A DNA stretch of 26,743 nt. Origin: an uncultured bacterium. Lineage in GTDB: Bacteria; Bacillota; Limnochordia; DTU080; JAAYLA01. The position numbers were made by a program, and so were the translations under genes. Below, in pieces: positions 25,429 to 26,743 of the stretch. Within the stretch, counting starts at the first letter, position 1. Each line of letters opens with the position of its first letter. The notes below the pieces were generated by a model. It had not been told where the DNA came from. It was given only the letters and a program-made list of their open reading frames with translations, and did no database searches. The stretch spans positions 1 through 26,743 of the forward strand of contig CALKAQ010000005.1 of the NCBI GenBank assembly GCA_937983075.1, read 5' to 3'.

Positions 25429-26123
25429 AAGCGTCCCTCCCTTAGTTGCATCAACTGCCACACCCGCTGACGGGCTCGTTCCAAAACCGCCCGTTGGTTC
25501 GTCCGCACGGTCCATGCTGCGGATGAATCGGGCAGCGTCACTAAAATATGGCCTTCAAAACCTTTGGCCGCCACGAAATCGTGAGGAGCCAGCAAATAGC
25601 TTCCGAAGGCAGGATCTGCAATCGCCAAGTATCCGTCGACCATGCCCACTCCGACCACGTAATGGGGCTGCGGCCGAGTCACGTGCATAATGATCGGCAA
25701 ACCTCCCCGCGCAAAATAGTCGACCAGCTGATCGACGCTCACGCGGTAGCCTTGACTGCCAATGTCTTTGGCCAGAAGCGCTTCCTTGAGGGCCCACATC
25801 GTAATGCCCGCTTCAAGATCCATTCCAACGCGCGCCATCGCTTCCCAAGCCAAAGCAAGCATTTCGGACTCATCCGTCAAAATGTCGTAGTACTCGGTCA
25901 ACAATGTCGCAAGCGCTGCCGGACCGCATGTATACCATGTTGTCTGCCAAACGACACCGGTATAGCGCAGACTGCGATACGATTGAACCGCTTGCGGCAT
26001 CCCGCTCATCCCGATTTCCCCATACACTGCGTGCCAACCGCTTTGGCTGTGTGCGCACACCGGCGCGACGAGCCATACCGCCGCCATCGCAAAATACCCG
26101 ATCGACTTCTTTATGAGTGGCAT
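25425..26123 (-). CDS. Secreted C39-family cysteine peptidase
   Basis: The ATG at 26123 follows GGGGGTGAAGC and gives 232 residues; the frame is open a further 123 codons but that part overlaps the preceding gene. A signal peptide is seen (MPLIKKS, hydrophobic 9-23, CAHS). The C39 papain-like core has Q60 and catalytic C66 in WYTCGPAALATLL, H154 in QPHYVVGVG, and D170 in IADPAFG. C39 enzymes cut leader peptides after double-glycine sites, but this one has no ABC transporter domains and is exported. Stand-alone exported C39 proteins such as FapD occur beside beta-barrel exporters in Gram-negative bacteria. Here the next gene encodes a beta-barrel candidate with a 4-base overlap. Its substrate is unknown and may lie past the right edge. 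Confidence 0.85.
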   Translation of the reverse strand: MPLIKKSIGYFAMAAVWLVAPVCAHSQSGWHAVYGEIGMSGMPQAVQSYRSLRYTGVVWQTTWYTCGPAALATLLTEYYDILTDESEMLALAWEAMARVGMDLEAGITMWALKEALLAKDIGSQGYRVSVDQLVDYFARGGLPIIMHVTRPQPHYVVGVGMVDGYLAIADPAFGSYLLAPHDFVAAKGFEGHILVTLPDSSAAWTVRTNQRAVLERARQRVWQLMQLREGRL

Positions 26124-26140
26124 TGCTTCACCCCCGCAGA

Positions 26141-26665
26141 TTACAAGCGCCCGCGTTTGCGCAATCCATATCGCTGCAAGCTCCATCCAAGCGTGAACAT
26201 GACTAAGAGCGCCACGGTGCCGAGAAGCGGCTTGGCGGCAATGTTCATCCGCTGCTTGATTCCAAACCACCCGGCTAAGACACAGCCGATAAACACGGGG
26301 CTGAGCGGCTTCCGCCGATCCATCAGAAATGTCATTTCGGAAAACGGCAAACTGAACAAGACGGTGAAAAACCAAAACGACTTGAGGGTTTGCTGCATCG
26401 TCTCCGTCAGCCAGCCCGCAGCATATAGGCCCAAAGTGAGAGCCCCGTTGGCCAACAGCGTGCCGGCACATACGAGCAGCCCACGCTTCCAAAGCACGGA
26501 TGGCCGCAGCGTGATGGTCGGCCCGTAACGCTCCTCATACTTTTCAATGGTCATTCCCTGCATGGGCAGCTTCAGCCATGCGTCAACTCCACGGCTCACC
26601 ACAAAGACGCATGCGTTGGCGCTGATCATCAGCAAAAGCGTGCCGCCCAAGCCTTGAAACGTCAT
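26141..26665 (-). CDS. Multi-pass membrane protein of unknown function
   Basis: The 174-residue protein has four or five hydrophobic segments (about 7-26, 60-85, 95-112, 121-135 and 144-163) and a polar loop at about 33-58 (IEKYEERYGPTI). It ends in a basic tail (RYGLRKRGRL), suggesting a cytoplasmic C-terminus. The ATG has GAGGAGG seven bases upstream. It lies 17 bases ahead of the C39 peptidase gene, so the three genes probably form one operon. I do not recognise a family and see no catalytic motif. Confidence 0.8.
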   Translation of the reverse strand: MTFQGLGGTLLLMISANACVFVVSRGVDAWLKLPMQGMTIEKYEERYGPTITLRPSVLWKRGLLVCAGTLLANGALTLGLYAAGWLTETMQQTLKSFWFFTVLFSLPFSEMTFLMDRRKPLSPVFIGCVLAGWFGIKQRMNIAAKPLLGTVALLVMFTLGWSLQRYGLRKRGRL

Positions 26666-26702
26666 GAGGCAACCTCCTCATCCAAGGCGTGAAAATCGAG
26701 TA

Positions 26703-26736
26703 GGGTGACGCTCGCTGATCAGGCGAGCGTCAGCCC
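26703..26736. repeat. Strong inverted repeat upstream of the membrane-protein gene
   Basis: A perfect 10-bp pair (TGACGCTCGC at 26706-26715, GCGAGCGTCA at 26723-26732) surrounds a 7-base loop and is flanked by GGG and CCC, with one unpaired base on the CCC side. No T run follows on either strand. It could end the gene beyond the right edge, act as an operator or be a stability hairpin for the C39 operon, whose first start lies about 40 bases away. Confidence 0.6.
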
Positions 26737-26743
26737 TCTCACA

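Noticed and set aside
25917..26492. Long open frames overlapping the C39 and membrane-protein genes, including a 123-codon extension of the C39 gene
   Set aside because: The extension is a shadow of the membrane-protein gene in another frame. The signal peptide and ribosome-binding site support the start at 26123.
1..26743. tRNA or rRNA genes, CRISPR arrays, insertion sequences, prophage or attachment sites
   Set aside because: No cloverleaf, regularly spaced direct repeats, transposase or integrase motif was seen on either strand.

Overview
The window looks like chromosomal sequence from a member of the Bacillota (Firmicutes). The evidence is a T-box riboswitch in front of valS, valS followed by folC, a ligA-gatC-gatA-gatB operon beside pcrA, and a his operon with the short HisG plus HisZ pair. 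GC content is moderate to high by eye, and GTG and TTG starts are common. One secreted protein near the right edge looks like an outer-membrane beta-barrel. If that is right, the host could be one of the diderm Bacillota; this is inference from a single protein. No tRNA, rRNA, CRISPR array or insertion sequence was recognised.

Layout, left to right. Nearly everything is on the minus strand, so transcription runs right to left. Positions 1-170 hold a weak terminator and a nested inverted repeat. Then come folC and valS (4-nt overlap) behind a long T-box leader with a strong promoter. Next is a secreted DUF1080 (3-keto-disaccharide hydrolase-like) protein with its own perfect hairpin terminator. 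Then comes ligA-gatC-gatA-gatB. On the plus strand, a catalytically complete D-Ala-D-Ala carboxypeptidase (DacF-like) and a 28-residue membrane microprotein converge on pcrA. Upstream of pcrA lies a second S11-family protein with a LysM domain that has lost its catalytic residues. Further right is a long operon, hpt-guaA-hisZ-hisG-hisD-hisB-hisA-hisF-hisIE, joining purine salvage and GMP synthesis to histidine synthesis. At the right edge are a multi-pass membrane protein, a secreted C39-family cysteine peptidase and the beta-barrel candidate, tightly packed as one operon.

The most notable observations concern missing catalysis. (1) GuaA (GMP synthetase) has Asn in place of the glutaminase nucleophile Cys and Gln in place of the catalytic His, while its ATP-pyrophosphatase half is intact. 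It should be unable to use glutamine by itself. (2) In the same operon hisH, the glutaminase partner of HisF, is absent from its usual place between hisB and hisA, where only 19 nt remain. Two glutamine-using steps in one operon therefore lack a visible working glutaminase. This suggests free-ammonia use or partner subunits encoded elsewhere. (3) The LysM-bearing S11 protein has Pro and Gln where the Ser and Lys of SxxK should be and has lost its SxN motif, so it is probably a cell-wall-binding pseudoenzyme. (4) The C39 peptidase, beta-barrel and membrane protein operon resembles parts of secretion or functional-amyloid loci known from Gram-negative bacteria.
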